NCBI RefSeq assembly: GCF_052857255.1
Contig: NC_135504.1
Span: 147,338,121-147,402,120 of the forward strand
Direction of reading: 5' to 3'
DNA from: Amblyomma americanum
Lineage: Eukaryota > Arthropoda > Arachnida > Ixodida > Ixodidae
DNA length: 64,000 nt
Part shown: in pieces, positions 13,410 through 28,019 of the stretch
How the letters are laid out: each line of letters begins with the position of its first letter
Numbering within the stretch: position 1 is the first letter of the stretch
Translations under genes and position numbers: made by a program
The notes under the pieces: model-generated
Database searches by the model: none
Seen by the model: the letters and a program-made list of their open reading frames with translations, nothing else
What the model was told of the DNA's origin: nothing

Positions 13410-15013
13410 CTTGTAAAACCGATGTGTTCAGATTTACCTCGTTTCGGACTAAAACAGCTTGTTTCGTTGGATTAAGCACGAATACATGCTTTTCGCGCAT
13501 TTATAAGAGAAAAAAGTTTTGACGCGTATCACATGGACACATTTAAAACCGATGTGTCCAGATTTACCTCGTTTCGGTCTAAAACAGCTTGTTTCGTTGT
13601 ATTAAGCACGAATACATGCTTTTCGCGCAGTTATAAGAGAAAAAGTTTTGACGCGTATCACATGGACACTTGTAAAACCGATGTGTTCAGATTTAGCTCG
13701 TTTCGGTCTAAAACAACTTGTTTCGTTGTATTAAGCACGAATACATGCTTTTCGCGCAGTTATAAGAGAAAAAGTTTTGACGCGTGTCACAGGGACACTT
13801 GTAAAACCGATGTGTTTAGATATAGCTCGTTTTGGTATAAAACAGCTTGTTTCGTTGTTTTAAGCACGAATACATGCTGTTCGCGCAGTTAAGAGAAAAA
13901 GGTTTGACGCGTCTCACAGGGACACTTATAAAACCGATGTGTTCAGATTTAGCTCGTTTCGGTCTAAAACAGCTTGTTTCGTTGTATTAAGCAAGAATAC
14001 ATGCTTTTCGCGCAGTTATAAGAGAAAAAGTTTTGACGCGTGTCACAGGGACACTTGTAAAACCGGTGTTCAGATTTACCTCGTTTCGGACTAAAACAGC
14101 TTGTTTCGTTTGATTAAGCACGAATACATGCTTTTCGCGCAGTTATAAGAGAAAAAAGTTTTGACGCGATTCACATGGACACTTAAAACCGATGTTTTCA
14201 GATTTAGCTCGTTTCGGTCTAAAACAGCTTGTTTCGTTGTATTAAGCAAGAATACATGCTTTTCGCACAGTTATAAGAGAAAAAGATTTGACGCGTTTCA
14301 CAGGGACACTTGTAAAACCGATGTGTTTAGATATAGCTCGTTTTGGTATAAAACAGCTTGCTTCGTTGTTTTAAGCAAGAATACGTGCTTTTCGCGTAGT
14401 TATAGAAGAAAAAGTTCTGACGCGTATTAGAGGGACTTGTAAAACCGTTGTGTTCAGATTTTGCTCTTCTCGGTCTAAAACAGCTTGTTTCGTTGTATTA
14501 AGCACGAATACATGCTTTTCGCGCAGTTATAAGATAAAAACTTTTGACGCGTATCAGAGGAAGACTTGTAAAACCGATGTGTTCAGATTTAGCTCATCTC
14601 GGTCTAAAACAGCTTGTTTCGTTGTATTAAGCACGAATACATGCTTTTCGCGCAGTTATAAGAGAAAAGTTTTGACGCCTATCACATGGACACTTGTAAA
14701 ACCGATGTGTTCAGATCTAGCTCGTTTTGGTCTAAAACAGCTTGTTTCGTTGTATTAAGCAAGAATACATGCTTTTCGCGCAGTTATAAGAGAAAAAGTT
14801 TTGACGCGTTTCACAGGGACACTTGTAAAACCGATGTGTTCAGATTTAGCTCGTTTTGGTCTAAAACAACTTGTTTCGTTGTATTAAGCACGAATACATG
14901 CTTTTCGCGCAGTTATAAGAGGAAAAGTTTTGACGCGTATCACATGGACACTTGTAAAACCGATGTGTTCAGATCTAGCTCGTTTTGGTCTAAAACAGCA
15001 TGTTTCGTTGTAT

Positions 15014-15031
15014 AAGCAAGAATACTTGCTT
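15014..15031 (+). repeat. Perfect 7-bp hairpin variant within a monomer
   Basis: In this variant the usual aagcacgaatacatgctt has become aagcaagaatacttgctt: a perfect 7-bp inverted repeat (AAGCAAG/CTTGCTT) around a 4-nt AATA loop. The unit also lacks one T of the preceding ttaag. The same form recurs at HOR-equivalent places near 19988, 28636, 34635, 41387, 45075 and 51328. No function can be assigned. Confidence 0.75.
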
Positions 15032-16591
15032 TTCGCCAAGTTATAAGAGAAAAAGTTTTGACGCGTTTCACAGGGACACTTGTAAAACCGATGTGTTCAG
15101 ATCTAGGTCATCTCGGTCTAAAACAGCTAGTTTCGTTGTATTAAGCAAGAATACATGCTTTTCGCGCAGTTATAAGAGAAAAAGTTCTGACGCGTATTAG
15201 AAGGACTTGTAAAACAGATGTGTTCAGATTTAGCTCATCTCGGTCTAAAACAGCTTGTTTCGTTGTATTAAGCACGAATACATGCTTTTCGCGCAGTTAT
15301 AAGAGAAAAAGTTTTGACACCTATCACATGGACACTTGTAAAACCGATGTGTTCAGATCTAGCTCGTTTTGGTCTAAAACAGCTTGTTTCGTTGTATTAA
15401 GCAAGAATACATGCTTTTCGCGCAGTTAAGAGAAAAAGTTTTGACGCGTTTCACAGGGACACTTGTAAAACCGATGTGTTCAGATTTAGCTCGTTTCGGT
15501 CTAAAACAACTTGTTTCGTTGTATTAAGCACGAATACATGCTTTTCGCGGAGTTTTAAGAGAAAAAGTTTTGACGCGTATCACGTGGATACTTGTAAAAC
15601 GGATGTGTTTAGATATAGCTCGTTTTGTTATAAAACCGCTTGTTTCGTTGTTTTAAGCAAGAATACGTGCTTTTCGCGTAGTTATAGAAGAAAAAGATTT
15701 GACGCGTATTGGACTTGTAAAACCGATGTGTTCAGATTTAGCTCATCTCGGTCTAAAACAGCTTGTTTCGTTGTATTAAGCACGAATACATGCTTTTCGC
15801 GCAGTTATAAGAGAAAAAGTTTTGACGCGTATCAGAGGAAGACTTGTAAAACCGATGTGTTCAGATATAGCTCGTTTCGGTCTAAAACAGCTTGTTTCGT
15901 TGTATTAAGCAAGAATACATGCTTTTCTCGCAGTTATAAGAGAAAAAGTTTTGACGCGTGTCACAGGGACTCTTGTAAAACCGATGTGTTCAGATTTACC
16001 TCGTTTCGGACTAAAACAGCTTGTTTCGTTGGATTAAGCACGAATACATGCTTTTCGCGCATTTATAAGAGAAAAAAGTTTTGACGCGTATCACATGAAC
16101 ACATTTAAAACCGATGTGTCCAGATTTAGCTCGTTTCGGTCTAAAACAGCTTGTTTCGTTGTATTAAGCACGAATACATGCTTTTCGCGCAGTTATAAGA
16201 GAAAAAGTTTTGACGCGTGTCACAGGGACACTTGTAAAACCGATGTGTTTAGATATAGCTCGTTTTGGTATAAAACAGCTTGTTTACTTGTTTTAAGCAC
16301 GAATACATGCTGTTCGCGCAGTTAAAAGAGAAAAAGGTTTGACGCGTCTCACAGGGACACTTGTAAAACCGATGTGTTCAGATTTAGCTCGTTTCGGTCT
16401 AAAACAGCTTGTTTCGTTGTATTAAGCAAGAATACATGCTTTTCGCGCAGTTATAAGAGAAAAAGTTTTGACGCGTGTCAGAGGGACACTTGTAAAACCG
16501 GTGTTCAGATTTACCTCGTTTCGGACTAAAACAGCTTGTTTCGTTGGATTAAGCACGAATACGTGCTTTTCGCGTAGTTATAGAAGAAAAA

Positions 16592-16714
16592 GTTTTGACG
16601 CGTATTGGACTTGTAAAACCGATGTGTTCAGATTTAGCTCATCTCGGTCTAAAACAGCTTGTTTCGTTGTATTAAGCACGAATACATGCTTTTCGCGCAG
16701 TTATAAGAGAAAAA
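16592..16714 (+). repeat. 123-bp variant monomer (gcgtattggacttg haplotype)
   Basis: Here the usual gcgtatcacatggacacttg is shortened by 6 bp to gcgtattggacttg, giving a 123-bp (41-codon) unit that keeps the plus-strand frame open. It nearly always follows a unit ending in cgtagttatagaag, so the two variants travel as a pair. The linkage is seen throughout the array, for example near 2553, 12231, 21570, 28426, 34425, 41172 and 57630. Confidence 0.8.
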
Positions 16715-19700
16715 GTTTTGACGCGTATCAGAGGAAGACTTGTAAAACCGATGTGTTCAGATAGAGCTCGTTTCGGTCTAAAGCAGCTTGTTTCGTTGTA
16801 TTAAGCAAGAATACATGCTTTTAGCGCAGTTATAAGAGAAAAAGTTTTGACGCGTATCACATGGACACTTGTAAAACCGATGTGTTCAGATCTAGCTCGT
16901 TTTGGTCTAAAACAGCTTGTTTCGTTGTATTAATCAAGAATACATGCTTTTCGCGCAGTTATAAGAGAAAAAGTTTTGACGCGTTTCACAGGGACACTTG
17001 TAAAACCGATGTGCTCAGATTTAGCTCGCTTCGGTCTAAAACAACTTGTTCGTTGTATTAAGCACGAATACATGCTTTTAGCCCAGTTATAAGAGAAAAA
17101 GTTTTGACGCTTATCACATGGACACTTGTAAAACCGATGTGTCTAAAACAGCTAGTTCGTTGTATTAAGCACGAATACATGCTGTTCGCGCAGTTATAAG
17201 AGAAAAAGCTTTGACGCGTGTCACAGGGACACTTGTAAAACCGATGTGTTTAGATATAGCTCGTTTTGGTATAAAACAGCTTGCTTCGTTGTTTTAAGCA
17301 AGAATACGTGCTTTTCGCGTAGTTATAGAAGAAAAAGTTCTGACGCGTATTAGAGGGACTTGTAAAACCGTTGTGTTCAGATTTTGCTCATCTCGGTCTA
17401 AAACAGCTTGTTTCGTTGTATTAAGCACGAATAGATGCTTTTCGCGCAGTTATAAGAGAAAAAGTTTTGACGCGTATCAGAGGAAGACTTGTAAAACTGA
17501 TGTGTTCAGATCTAGCTCGTTTCGGTCTAAAACAGCTTGTTTCGTTGTATTAGGCACGAATACATTCTTTTAGCGCAGTTATAAGAGAAAAAGTTTTGAC
17601 GCGTATCACATGGACACTTGTAAAACTGATGTGTTCAGATCTAGCTCATCTCGGTCTAAAACAGCTAGTTTCGTTGTATTAAGCAAGAATACATGCTTTT
17701 CGCGCAGTTATAAGAGAAAAAGTTCTGACGCGTATTAGAGGGACTTGTAAAACCGATGTGTTCTGATTTAGCTCATCTCGGTCTAAAACAGCTTGTTTCG
17801 TTGTATTAAGCACGAATACATGCTTTTCGCGCAGTTATAAGAGAAAAGTTTTGACGCGTCTCAAAGGGACACTTGTAAAACCGATGTGTTCAGATTTAGC
17901 TCGTTTTGGTCTAAAACAACTTGTTTCGTTGTATTAAGCACGAATACATGCTTTTAGCGCAGTTATAAGAGAAAAAGTTTTGACGCGTATCACATGGACA
18001 CTTGTAAAACCGATGTGTTCAGATCTAGCTCGTTTTGGTCTAAAACAGCTTGTTTCGTTGTATTAGGCACGAATACCTGCTGTTCGCGCAGTTATAAGAG
18101 AAAAAGTTTTGACGCGTGTCACAGGAACACTTGTAAAACCGATGTGTTCAGATTTAGCTCATCTCGGTCTAAAACAGCTAGTTTCGTTGTATTAAGCACG
18201 AATACATGCTTTTCGCGCAGTTATAAGAGAAAAAGTTTTGACGCGTATCAGAGGAACACTTGTAAAACCGATGTGTTTAGATATAGCTCATTTTGGTATA
18301 AAACCGCTTGTTTCGTTGTTTTAAGCAAGAATACGTGCTTTTCGCGTAGTTATATAAGAAAAAGTTTTGACGCGTATTGGACTTGTAAAACCGATGTGTT
18401 CAGATTTACCTCGTTTCGGACTAAAACAGCTTGTTTCGTTGGATTAAGCACGAATACATGCTTTTCGCGCATTTATAAGAGAAAAAAGTTTTGACGCGTA
18501 TCACATGGACACATTTAAAACCGATGTGTCCAGATTTACCTCGTTTCGGTCTAAAACAGCTTGTTTCGTTGTATTAAGCACGAATACATGCTTTTCGCGC
18601 AGTTATAAGAGAAAAAGTTTTGACGCGTATCACATGGACACTTGTAAAACCGATGTGTTCAGATTTAGCTCGTTTCGGTCTAAAACAACTTGTTTCGTTG
18701 TATTAAGCACGAATACATGCTTTTCGCGCAGTTATAAGAGAAAAAGTTTTGACGCGTGTCACAGGGACACTTGTAAAACCGATGTGTTTAGATATAGCTC
18801 GTTTTGGTATAAAACAGCTTGTTTCGTTGTTTTAAGCACGAATACATGCTGTTCGCGCAGTTAAAAGAGAAAAAGGTTTGACGCGTCTCACAGGGACACT
18901 TATAAAACCGATGTGTTCAGATTTAGCTCGTTTCGGTCTAAAACAGCTTGTTTCGTTGTATTAAGCAAGAATACATGCTTTTCGCGCAGTTATAAGAGAA
19001 AAAGTTTTGACGCGTATCACAGGGACACTTGTAAAACCGGTGTTCAGATTTACCTCGTTTCGGACTAAAACAGCTTGTTTCGTTTGATTAAGCACGAATA
19101 CATACTTTTCGCGCAGTTATAAGAGAAAAAAGTTTTGACGCAATTCACATGGACACTTAAAACCGATGTTTTCAGATTTAGCTCGTTTCGGTCTAAAACA
19201 GCTTGTTTCGTTGTATTAAGCAAGAATACATGCTTTTCGCACAGTTATAAGAGAAAAAGATTTGACGCGTTTCACAGGGACACTTGTAAAACCGATGTGT
19301 TTAGATATAGCTCGTTTTGGTATAAAACAGCTTGCTTCGTTGTTTTAAGCAAGAATACGTGCTTTTCGCGTAGTTATAGAAGAAAAAGTTCTGACGCGTA
19401 TTAGAGGGACTTGTAAAACCGTTGTGTTCAGATTTTGCTCATCTCGGTCTAAAACAGCTTGTTTCGTTGTATTAAGCACGAATACATGCTTTTCGCGCAG
19501 TTATAAGAGAAAAACTTTTGACGCGTATCAGAGGAAGACTTGTAAAACCGATGTGTTCAGATTTAGCTCATCTCGGTCTAAAACAGCTTGTTTCGTTGTA
19601 TTAAGCACGAATACATGCTTTTCGCGCAGTTATAAGAGAAAAGTTTTGACGCCTATCACATGGACACTTGTAAAACCGATGTGTTCAGATCTAGCTCGTT

Positions 19701-22700
19701 TTGGTCTAAAACAGCTTGTTTCGTTGTATTAAGCAAGAATACATGCTTTTCGCGCAGTTATAAGAGAAAAAGTTTTGACGCGTTTCACAGGGACACTTGT
19801 AAAACCGATGTGTTCAGATTTAGCTCGTTTTGGTCTAAAACAACTTGTTTCGTTGTATTAAGCACGAATACATGCTTTTCGCGCAGTTATAAGAGGAAAA
19901 GTTTTGACGCGTATCACATGGACACTTGTAAAACCGATGTGTTCAGATCTAGCTCGTTTTGGTCTAAAACAGCATGTTTCGTTGTATAAGCAAGAATACT
20001 TGCTTTTCGCCAAGTTATAAGAGAAAAAGTTTTGACGCGTTTCACAGGGACACTTGTAAAACCGATGTGTTCAGATCTAGGTCATCTCGGTCTAAAACAG
20101 CTAGTTTCGTTGTATTAAGCAAGAATACATGCTTTTCGCGCAGTTATAAGAGAAAAAGTTCTGACGCGTATTAGAAGGACTTGTAAAACAGATGTGTTCA
20201 GATTTAGCTCATCTCGGTCTAAAACAGCTTGTTTCGTTGTATTAAGCACGAATACATGCTTTTCGCGCAGTTATAAGAGAAAAAGTTTTGACACCTATCA
20301 CATGGACACTTGTAAAACCGATGTGTTCAGATCTAGCTCGTTTTGGTCTAAAACAGCTTGTTTCGTTGTATTAAGCAAGAATACATGCTTTTCGCGCAGT
20401 TAAGAGAAAAAGTTTTGACGCGTTTCACAGGGACACTTGTAAAACCGATGTGTTCAGATTTAGCTCGTTTCGGTCTAAAACAACTTGTTTCGTTGTATTA
20501 AGCACGAATACATGCTTTTCGCGGAGTTTTAAGAGAAAAAGTTTTGACGCGTATCACGTGGATACTTGTAAAACGGATGTGTTTAGATATAGCTCGTTTT
20601 GTTATAAAACCGCTTGTTTCGTTGTTTTAAGCAAGAATACGTGCTTTTCGCGTAGTTATAGAAGAAAAAGATTTGACGCGTATTGGACTTGTAAAACCGA
20701 TGTGTTCAGATTTAGCTCATCTCGGTCTAAAACAGCTTGTTTCGTTGTATTAAGCACGAATACATGCTTTTCGCGCAGTTATAAGAGAAAAAGTTTTGAC
20801 GCGTATCAGAGGAAGACTTGTAAAACCGATGTGTTCAGATATAGCTCGTTTCGGTCTAAAACAGCTTGTTTCGTTGTATTAAGCAAGAATACATGCTTTT
20901 CTCGCAGTTATAAGAGAAAAAGTTTTGACGCGTGTCACAGGGACTCTTGTAAAACCGATGTGTTCAGATTTACCTCGTTTCGGACTAAAACAGCTTGTTT
21001 CGTTGGATTAAGCACGAATACATGCTTTTCGCGCATTTATAAGAGAAAAAAGTTTTGACGCGTATCACATGAACACATTTAAAACCGATGTGTCCAGATT
21101 TAGCTCGTTTCGGTCTAAAACAGCTTGTTTCGTTGTATTAAGCACGAATACATGCTTTTCGCGCAGTTATAAGAGAAAAAGTTTTGACGCGTGTCACAGG
21201 GACACTTGTAAAACCGATGTGTTTAGATATAGCTCGTTTTGGTATAAAACAGCTTGTTTACTTGTTTTAAGCACGAATACATGCTGTTCGCGCAGTTAAA
21301 AGAGAAAAAGGTTTGACGCGTCTCACAGGGACACTTGTAAAACCGATGTGTTCAGATTTAGCTCGTTTCGGTCTAAAACAGCTTGTTTCGTTGTATTAAG
21401 CAAGAATACATGCTTTTCGCGCAGTTATAAGAGAAAAAGTTTTGACGCGTGTCAGAGGGACACTTGTAAAACCGGTGTTCAGATTTACCTCGTTTCGGAC
21501 TAAAACAGCTTGTTTCGTTGGATTAAGCACGAATACGTGCTTTTCGCGTAGTTATAGAAGAAAAAGTTTTGACGCGTATTGGACTTGTAAAACCGATGTG
21601 TTCAGATTTAGCTCATCTCGGTCTAAAACAGCTTGTTTCGTTGTATTAAGCACGAATACATGCTTTTCGCGCAGTTATAAGAGAAAAAGTTTTGACGCGT
21701 ATCAGAGGAAGACTTGTAAAACCGATGTGTTCAGATATAGCTCGTTTCGGTCTAAAACAGCTTGTTTCGTTGTATTAAGCAAGAATACATGCTTTTAGCG
21801 CAGTTATAAGAGAAAAAGTTTTGACGCGTATCACATGGACACTTGTAAAACCGATGTGTTCAGATCTAGCTCGTTTTGGTCTAAAACAGCTTGTTTCGTT
21901 GTATTAATCAAGAATACATGCTTTTCGCGCAGTTATAAGAGAAAAAGTTTTGACGCGTTTCACAGGGACACTTGTAAAACCGATGTGCTCAGATTTAGCT
22001 CGCTTCGGTCTAAAACAACTTGTTCGTTGTATTAAGCACGAATACATGCTTTTAGCCCAGTTATAAGAGAAAAAGTTTTGACGCTTATCACATGGACACT
22101 TGTAAAACCGATGTGTCTAAAACAGCTAGTTCGTTGTATTAAGCACGAATACATGCTGTTCGCGCAGTTATAAGAGAAAAAGCTTTGACGCGTGTCACAG
22201 GGACACTTGTAAAACCGATGTGTTTAGATATAGCTCGTTTTGGTAGAAAACAGCTTGCTTCGTTGTTTTAAGCAAGAATACGTGCTTTTCGCGTAGTTAT
22301 AGAAGAAAAAGTTCTGACGCGTATTAGAGGGACTTGTAAAACCGTTGTGTTCAGATTTTGCTCATCTCGGTCTAAAACAGCTTGTTTCGTTGTATTAAGC
22401 ACGAATAGATGCTTTTCGCGCAGTTATAAGAGAAAAAGTTTTGACGCGTATCAGAGGAAGACTTGTAAAACTGATGTGTTCAGATCTAGCTCGTTTCGGT
22501 CTAAAACAGCTTGTTTCGTTGTATTAGGCACGAATACATTCTTTTAGCGCAGTTATAAGAGAAAAAGTTTTGACGCGTATCACATGGACACTTGTAAAAC
22601 TGATGTGTTCAGATCTAGCTCATCTCGGTCTAAAACAGCTAGTTTCGTTGTATTAAGCAAGAATACATGCTTTTCGCGCAGTTATAAGAGAAGTTCTGAC

Positions 22701-23224
22701 GCGTATTAGAGGGACTTGTAAAACCGATGTGTTCTGATTTAGCTCATCTCGGTCTAAAACAGCTTGTTTCGTTGTATTAAGCACGAATACATGCTTTTCG
22801 CGCAGTTATAAGAGAAAAGTTTTGACGCGTCTCAAAGGGACACTTGTAAAACCGATGTGTTCAGATTTAGCTCGTTTTGGTCTAAAACAACTTGTTTCGT
22901 TGTATTAAGCACGAATACATGCTTTTAGCGCAGTTATAAGAGAAAAAGTTTTGACGCGTATCACATGGACACTTGTAAAACCGATGTGTTCAGATCTAGC
23001 TCGTTTTGGTCTAAAACAGCTTGTTTCGTTGTATTAGGCACGAATACCTGCTGTTCGCGCAGTTATAAGAGAAAAAGTTTTGACGCGTGTCACAGGAACA
23101 CTTGTAAAACCGATGTGTTCAGATTTAGCTCATCTCGGTCTAAAACAGCTAGTTTCGTTGTATTAAGCACGAATACATGCTTTTCGCGCAGTTATAAGAG
23201 AAAAAGTTTTGACGCGTATCAGAG

Positions 23225-26200
23225 GAACACTTGTAAAACCGATGTGTTTAGATATAGCTCATTTTGGTATAAAACCGCTTGTTTCGTTGTTTTAAGCAAG
23301 AATACGTGCTTTTCGCGTAGTTATATAAGAAAAAGTTTTGACGCGTATTGGACTTGTAAAACCGATGTGTTCAGATTTACCTCGTTTCGGACTAAAACAG
23401 CTTGTTTCGTTGGATTAAGCACGAATACATGCTTTTCGCGCATTTATAAGAGAAAAAAGTTTTGACGCGTATCACATGGACACATTTAAAACCGATGTGT
23501 CCAGATTTACCTCGTTTCGGTCTAAAACAGCTTGTTTCGTTGTATTAAGCACGAATACATGCTTTTCGCGCAGTTATAAGAGAAAAAGTTTTGACGCGTA
23601 TCACATGGACACTTGTAAAACCGATGTGTTCAGATTTAGCTCGTTTCGGTCTAAAACAACTTGTTTCGTTGTATTAAGCACGAATACATGCTTTTCGCGC
23701 AGTTATAAGAGAAAAAGTTTTGACGCGTGTCACAGGGACACTTGTAAAACCGATGTGTTTAGATATAGCTCGTTTTGGTATAAAACAGCTTGTTTCGTTG
23801 TTTTAAGCACGAATACATGCTGTTCGCGCAGTTAAAAGAGAAAAAGGTTTGACGCGTCTCACAGGGACACTTATAAAACCGATGTGTTCAGATTTAGCTC
23901 GTTTCGGTCTAAAACAGCTTGTTTCGTTGTATTAAGCAAGAATACATGCTTTTCGCGCAGTTATAAGAGAAAAAGTTTTGACGCGTATCACAGGGACACT
24001 TGTAAAACCGGTGTTCAGATTTACCTCGTTTCGGACTAAAACAGCTTGTTTCGTTTGATTAAGCACGAATACATACTTTTCGCGCAGTTATAAGAGAAAA
24101 AAGTTTTGACGCAATTCACATGGACACTTAAAACCGATGTTTTCAGATTTAGCTCGTTTCGGTCTAAAACAGCTTGTTTCGTTGTATTAAGCAAGAATAC
24201 ATGCTTTTCGCACAGTTATAAGAGAAAAAGATTTGACGCGTTTCACAGGGACACTTGTAAAACCGATGTGTTTAGATATAGCTCGTTTTGGTATAAAACA
24301 GCTTGCTTCGTTGTTTTAAGCAAGAATACGTGCTTTTCGCGTAGTTATAGAAGAAAAAGTTCTGACGCGTATTAGAGGGACTTGTAAAACCGTTGTGTTC
24401 AGATTTTGCTCATCTCGGTCTAAAACAGCTTGTTTCGTTGTATTAAGCACGAATACATGCTTTTCGCGCAGTTATAAGAGAAAAACTTTTGACGCGTATC
24501 AGAGGAAGACTTGTAAAACCGATGTGTTCAGATTTAGCTCATCTCGGTCTAAAACAGCTTGTTTCGTTGTATTAAGCACGAATACATGCTTTTCGCGCAG
24601 TTATAAGAGAAAAGTTTTGACGCCTATCACATGGACACTTGTAAAACCGATGTGTTCAGATCTAGCTCGTTTTGGTCTAAAACAGCTTGTTTCGTTGTAT
24701 TAAGCAAGAATACATGCTTTTCGCGCAGTTATAAGAGAAAAAGTTTTGACGCGTTTCACAGGGACACTTGTAAAACCGATGTGTTCAGATTTAGCTCGTT
24801 TTGGTCTAAAACAACTTGTTTCGTTGTATTAAGCACGAATACATGCTTTTCGCGCAGTTATAAGAGAAAAAGTTTTGACGCGTCTCACAGGGACACTTGT
24901 AAAACCGATGTGTTCAGATTTAGCTCGCTTCGGTCTAAAACAACTTGTTTCGTTGTATTAAGCACGAATACATGCTTTTAGCGCAGTTATAAGAGAAAAA
25001 GTTTTGACGCGTATCACATGGACACTTGTAAAACCGATGTGTTCAGATCTAGCTCGTTTTGGTCTAAAACAGCTTGTTTCGTTGTATTAATCAAGAATAC
25101 ATGCTTTTCGCGCAGTTATAAGAGAAAAAGTTTTGACGCGTTTCACAGGGACACTTGTAAAACCGATGTGCTCAGATTTAGCTCGCTTCGGTCTAAAACA
25201 ACTTGTTCGTTGTATTAAGCACGAATACATGCTTTTAGCCCAGTTATAAGAGAAAATGTTTTGACGCTTATCACATGGACACTTGTAAAACCGATGTGTC
25301 TAAAACAGCTAGTTCGTTGTATTAAGCACGAATACATGCTGTTCGCGCAGTTATAAGAGAACAAGTTTTGACGCGTATCAGAGGAACACTTGTAAAACCG
25401 ATGTGTTGTGATTTAGCTCGTTTCGGTCTAAAACAGCTTGTTTCGTTGTATTAAGCACGAATACATGCTTTTCGCGCAGTTATAAGAGAAAAAGTTTTGA
25501 CACGTATCACGTGTATACTTGTAAAACCGATGTGTTTAGATATAGCTCATTTTGGTATAAAACCGCTTGTTTCGTTGTTTTAAGCAAGAATACGTGCTTT
25601 TCGCGTAGTTATAGAAGAAAAAGTTTTGACGCGTATTGGACTTGTAAAACCGATGTGTTCAGATTTACCTCGTTTCGGACTAAAACAGCTTGTTTCGTTG
25701 GATTAAGCACGAATACATGCTTTTCGCGCATTTATAAGAGAAAAAAGTTTTGACGCGTATCACATGGACACATTTAAAACCGATGTGTCCAGATTTACCT
25801 CGTTTCGGTCTAAAACAGCTTGTTTCGTTGTATTAAGCACAAATACATGCTTTTCGCGCAGTTATAAGAGAAAAAGTTTTGACGCGTATCACATGGACAC
25901 TTGTAAAACCGATGTGTTCAGATTTAGCTCGTTTCGGTCTAAAACAACTTGTTTCGTTGTATTAAGCACGAATACATGCTTTTCGCGCAGTTATAAGAGA
26001 AAAAGTTTTGACGCGTGTCACAGGGACACTTGTAAAACCGATGTGTTTAGATATAGCTCGTTTTGGTATAAAACAGCTTGTTTCGTAGTTTTAAGCACGA
26101 ATACATGCTGTTCGCGCAGTTAAAAGAGAAAAAGGTTTGACGCGTCTCACAGGGACACTTATAAAACCGATGTGTTCAGATTTAGCTCGTTTCGGTCTAA

Positions 26201-27655
26201 AACAGCTTGTTTCGTTGTATTAAGCAAGAATACATGCTTTTCGCGCAGTTATAAGAGAAAAAGTTTTGACGCGTGTCACAGGGACACTTGTAAAACCGGT
26301 GTTCAGATTTACCTCGTTTCGGACTAAAACAGCTTGTTTCGTTTGATTAAGCACGAATACATGCTTTTCGCGCAGTTATAAGAGAAAAAAGTTTTGACGC
26401 GATTCACATGGACACTTAAAACCGATGTTTTCAGATTTAGCTCGTTTCGGTCTAAAACAGCTTGTTTCGTTGTATTAAGCAAGAATACATGCTTTTCGCA
26501 CAGTTATAAGAGAAAAAGATTTGACGCGTTTCACAGGGACACTTGTAAACCGATGTGTTTAGATATAGCTCGTTTTGGTATAAAACAGCTTGCTTCGTTG
26601 TTTTAAGCAAGAATACGTGCTTTTCGCGTAGTTATAGAAGAAAAAGTTCTGACGCGTATTAGAGGGACTTGTAAAACCGATGTGTTGTGATTTAGCTCGT
26701 TTCGGTCTAAAACAGCTTGTTTCGTTGTATTAAGCACGAATACATGCTTTTCGCGCAGTTATAAGAGAAAAACTTTTGACGCGTATCAGAGGAAGACTTG
26801 TAAAACCGATGTGTTCAGATTTAGCTCATCTCGGTCTAAAACAGCTTGTTTCGTTGTATTAAGCACGAATACATGCTTTTCGCGCAGTTATAAGAGAAAA
26901 GTTTTGACGCCTATCACATGGACACTTGTAAAACCGATGTGTTCAGATCTAGCTCGTTTTGGTCTAAAACAGCTTGTTTCGTTGTATTAAGCAAGAATAC
27001 ATGCTTTTCGCGCAGTTATAAGAGAAAAAGTTTTGACGCGTTTCACAGGGACACTTGTAAAACCGATGTGTTCAGATTTAGCTCGTTTTGGTCTAAAACA
27101 ACTTGTTTCGTTGTATTAAGCACGAATACATGCTTTTCGCGCAGTTATAAGAGAAAAAGTTTTGACGCGTCTCACAGGGACACTTGTAAAACCGATGTGT
27201 TCAGATTTAGCTCGCTTCGGTCTAAAACAACTTGTTTCGTTGTATTAAGCACGAATACATGCTTTTAGCGCAGTTATAAGAGAAAAAGTTTTGACGCGTA
27301 TCACATGGACACTTGTAAAACCGATGTGTTAAGATCTAGCTCGTTTTGGTCTAAAACAGCTTGTTTCGTTGTATTAATCAAGAATACATGCTTTTCGCGC
27401 AGTTATAAGAGAAAAAGTTTTGACGCGTTTCACAGGGACACTTGTAAAACCGATGTGCTCAGATTTAGCTCGCTTCGGTCTAAAACAACTTGTTCGTTGT
27501 ATTAAGCACGAATACATGCTTTTAGCCCAGTTATAAGAGAAAAAGTTTTGACGCTTATCACATGGACACTTGTAAAACCGATGTGTCTAAAACAGCTAGT
27601 TCGTTGTATTAAGCACGAATACATGCTGTTCGCGCAGTTATAAGAGAAAAAGCTT
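23225..27655 (+). repeat. Higher-order repeat, 2288-bp period, two copies
   Basis: Copy one is about 23225-25512 and copy two about 25513-27655. Landmarks 2287-2288 bp apart include 23476/25764, 24106/26394, 24631/26918 and 25018/27305. Copy one overlaps the partial third copy of the 4.97-kb repeat, so this duplication came after, or together with, that one. The same 2288-bp duplication is found again inside each 5999-bp unit downstream. Confidence 0.78.
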
Positions 27656-28019
27656 TGACGCGTGTCACAGGGACACTTGTAAAACTGATGTGTTCAGATT
27701 TAGCTCATCTCGGTCTAAAACAGCTAGTTTCGTTGTATTAAGCACGAATACATGCTTTTCGTGCAGTTATAAGAGAAAAAGTTTTAACGCGTATCAGAGG
27801 AAGACTTGTAAAACCGATGTGTTGTGATTAACCTCGTTTCGGTCTAAAACAGCTTGTTTCGTTGTATTAAGCACGAATACATGCTTTTCGCGCAGTTATA
27901 AGAGAAAAAGTTTTGACGCGTCTCACAGGGACACTTGTAAAACCGATGTGTTCAGATTTAGCTCGTTTCGGTCTAAAACAACTTGTTTCGTTGTATTAAG
28001 CACGAATACATGCTTTTAG

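Larger units (their letters stand above)
13410..24870 (+). repeat. Higher-order repeat, ~4.97-kb period, 2.3 copies
   Basis: Copies run about 13410-18381, 18382-23353 and a partial 23354-24870. Landmarks recur at 13533/18505/23476, 14161/19135/24106 and 16095/21069. The copies are nearly identical. The few differences include a 3-bp loss in the A run near 22690 and changes near 16764 (agatagagctcg in copy one, agatatagctcg in copy two). This is among the longest HOR units in the window, roughly 39 monomers. Confidence 0.8.

Noticed and set aside
13410..18381. Satellite unit as a transposable element with terminal repeats
   Set aside because: The 4.97-kb block has no terminal repeats, target duplications or protein domains; its edges are simply points in a monomer order.
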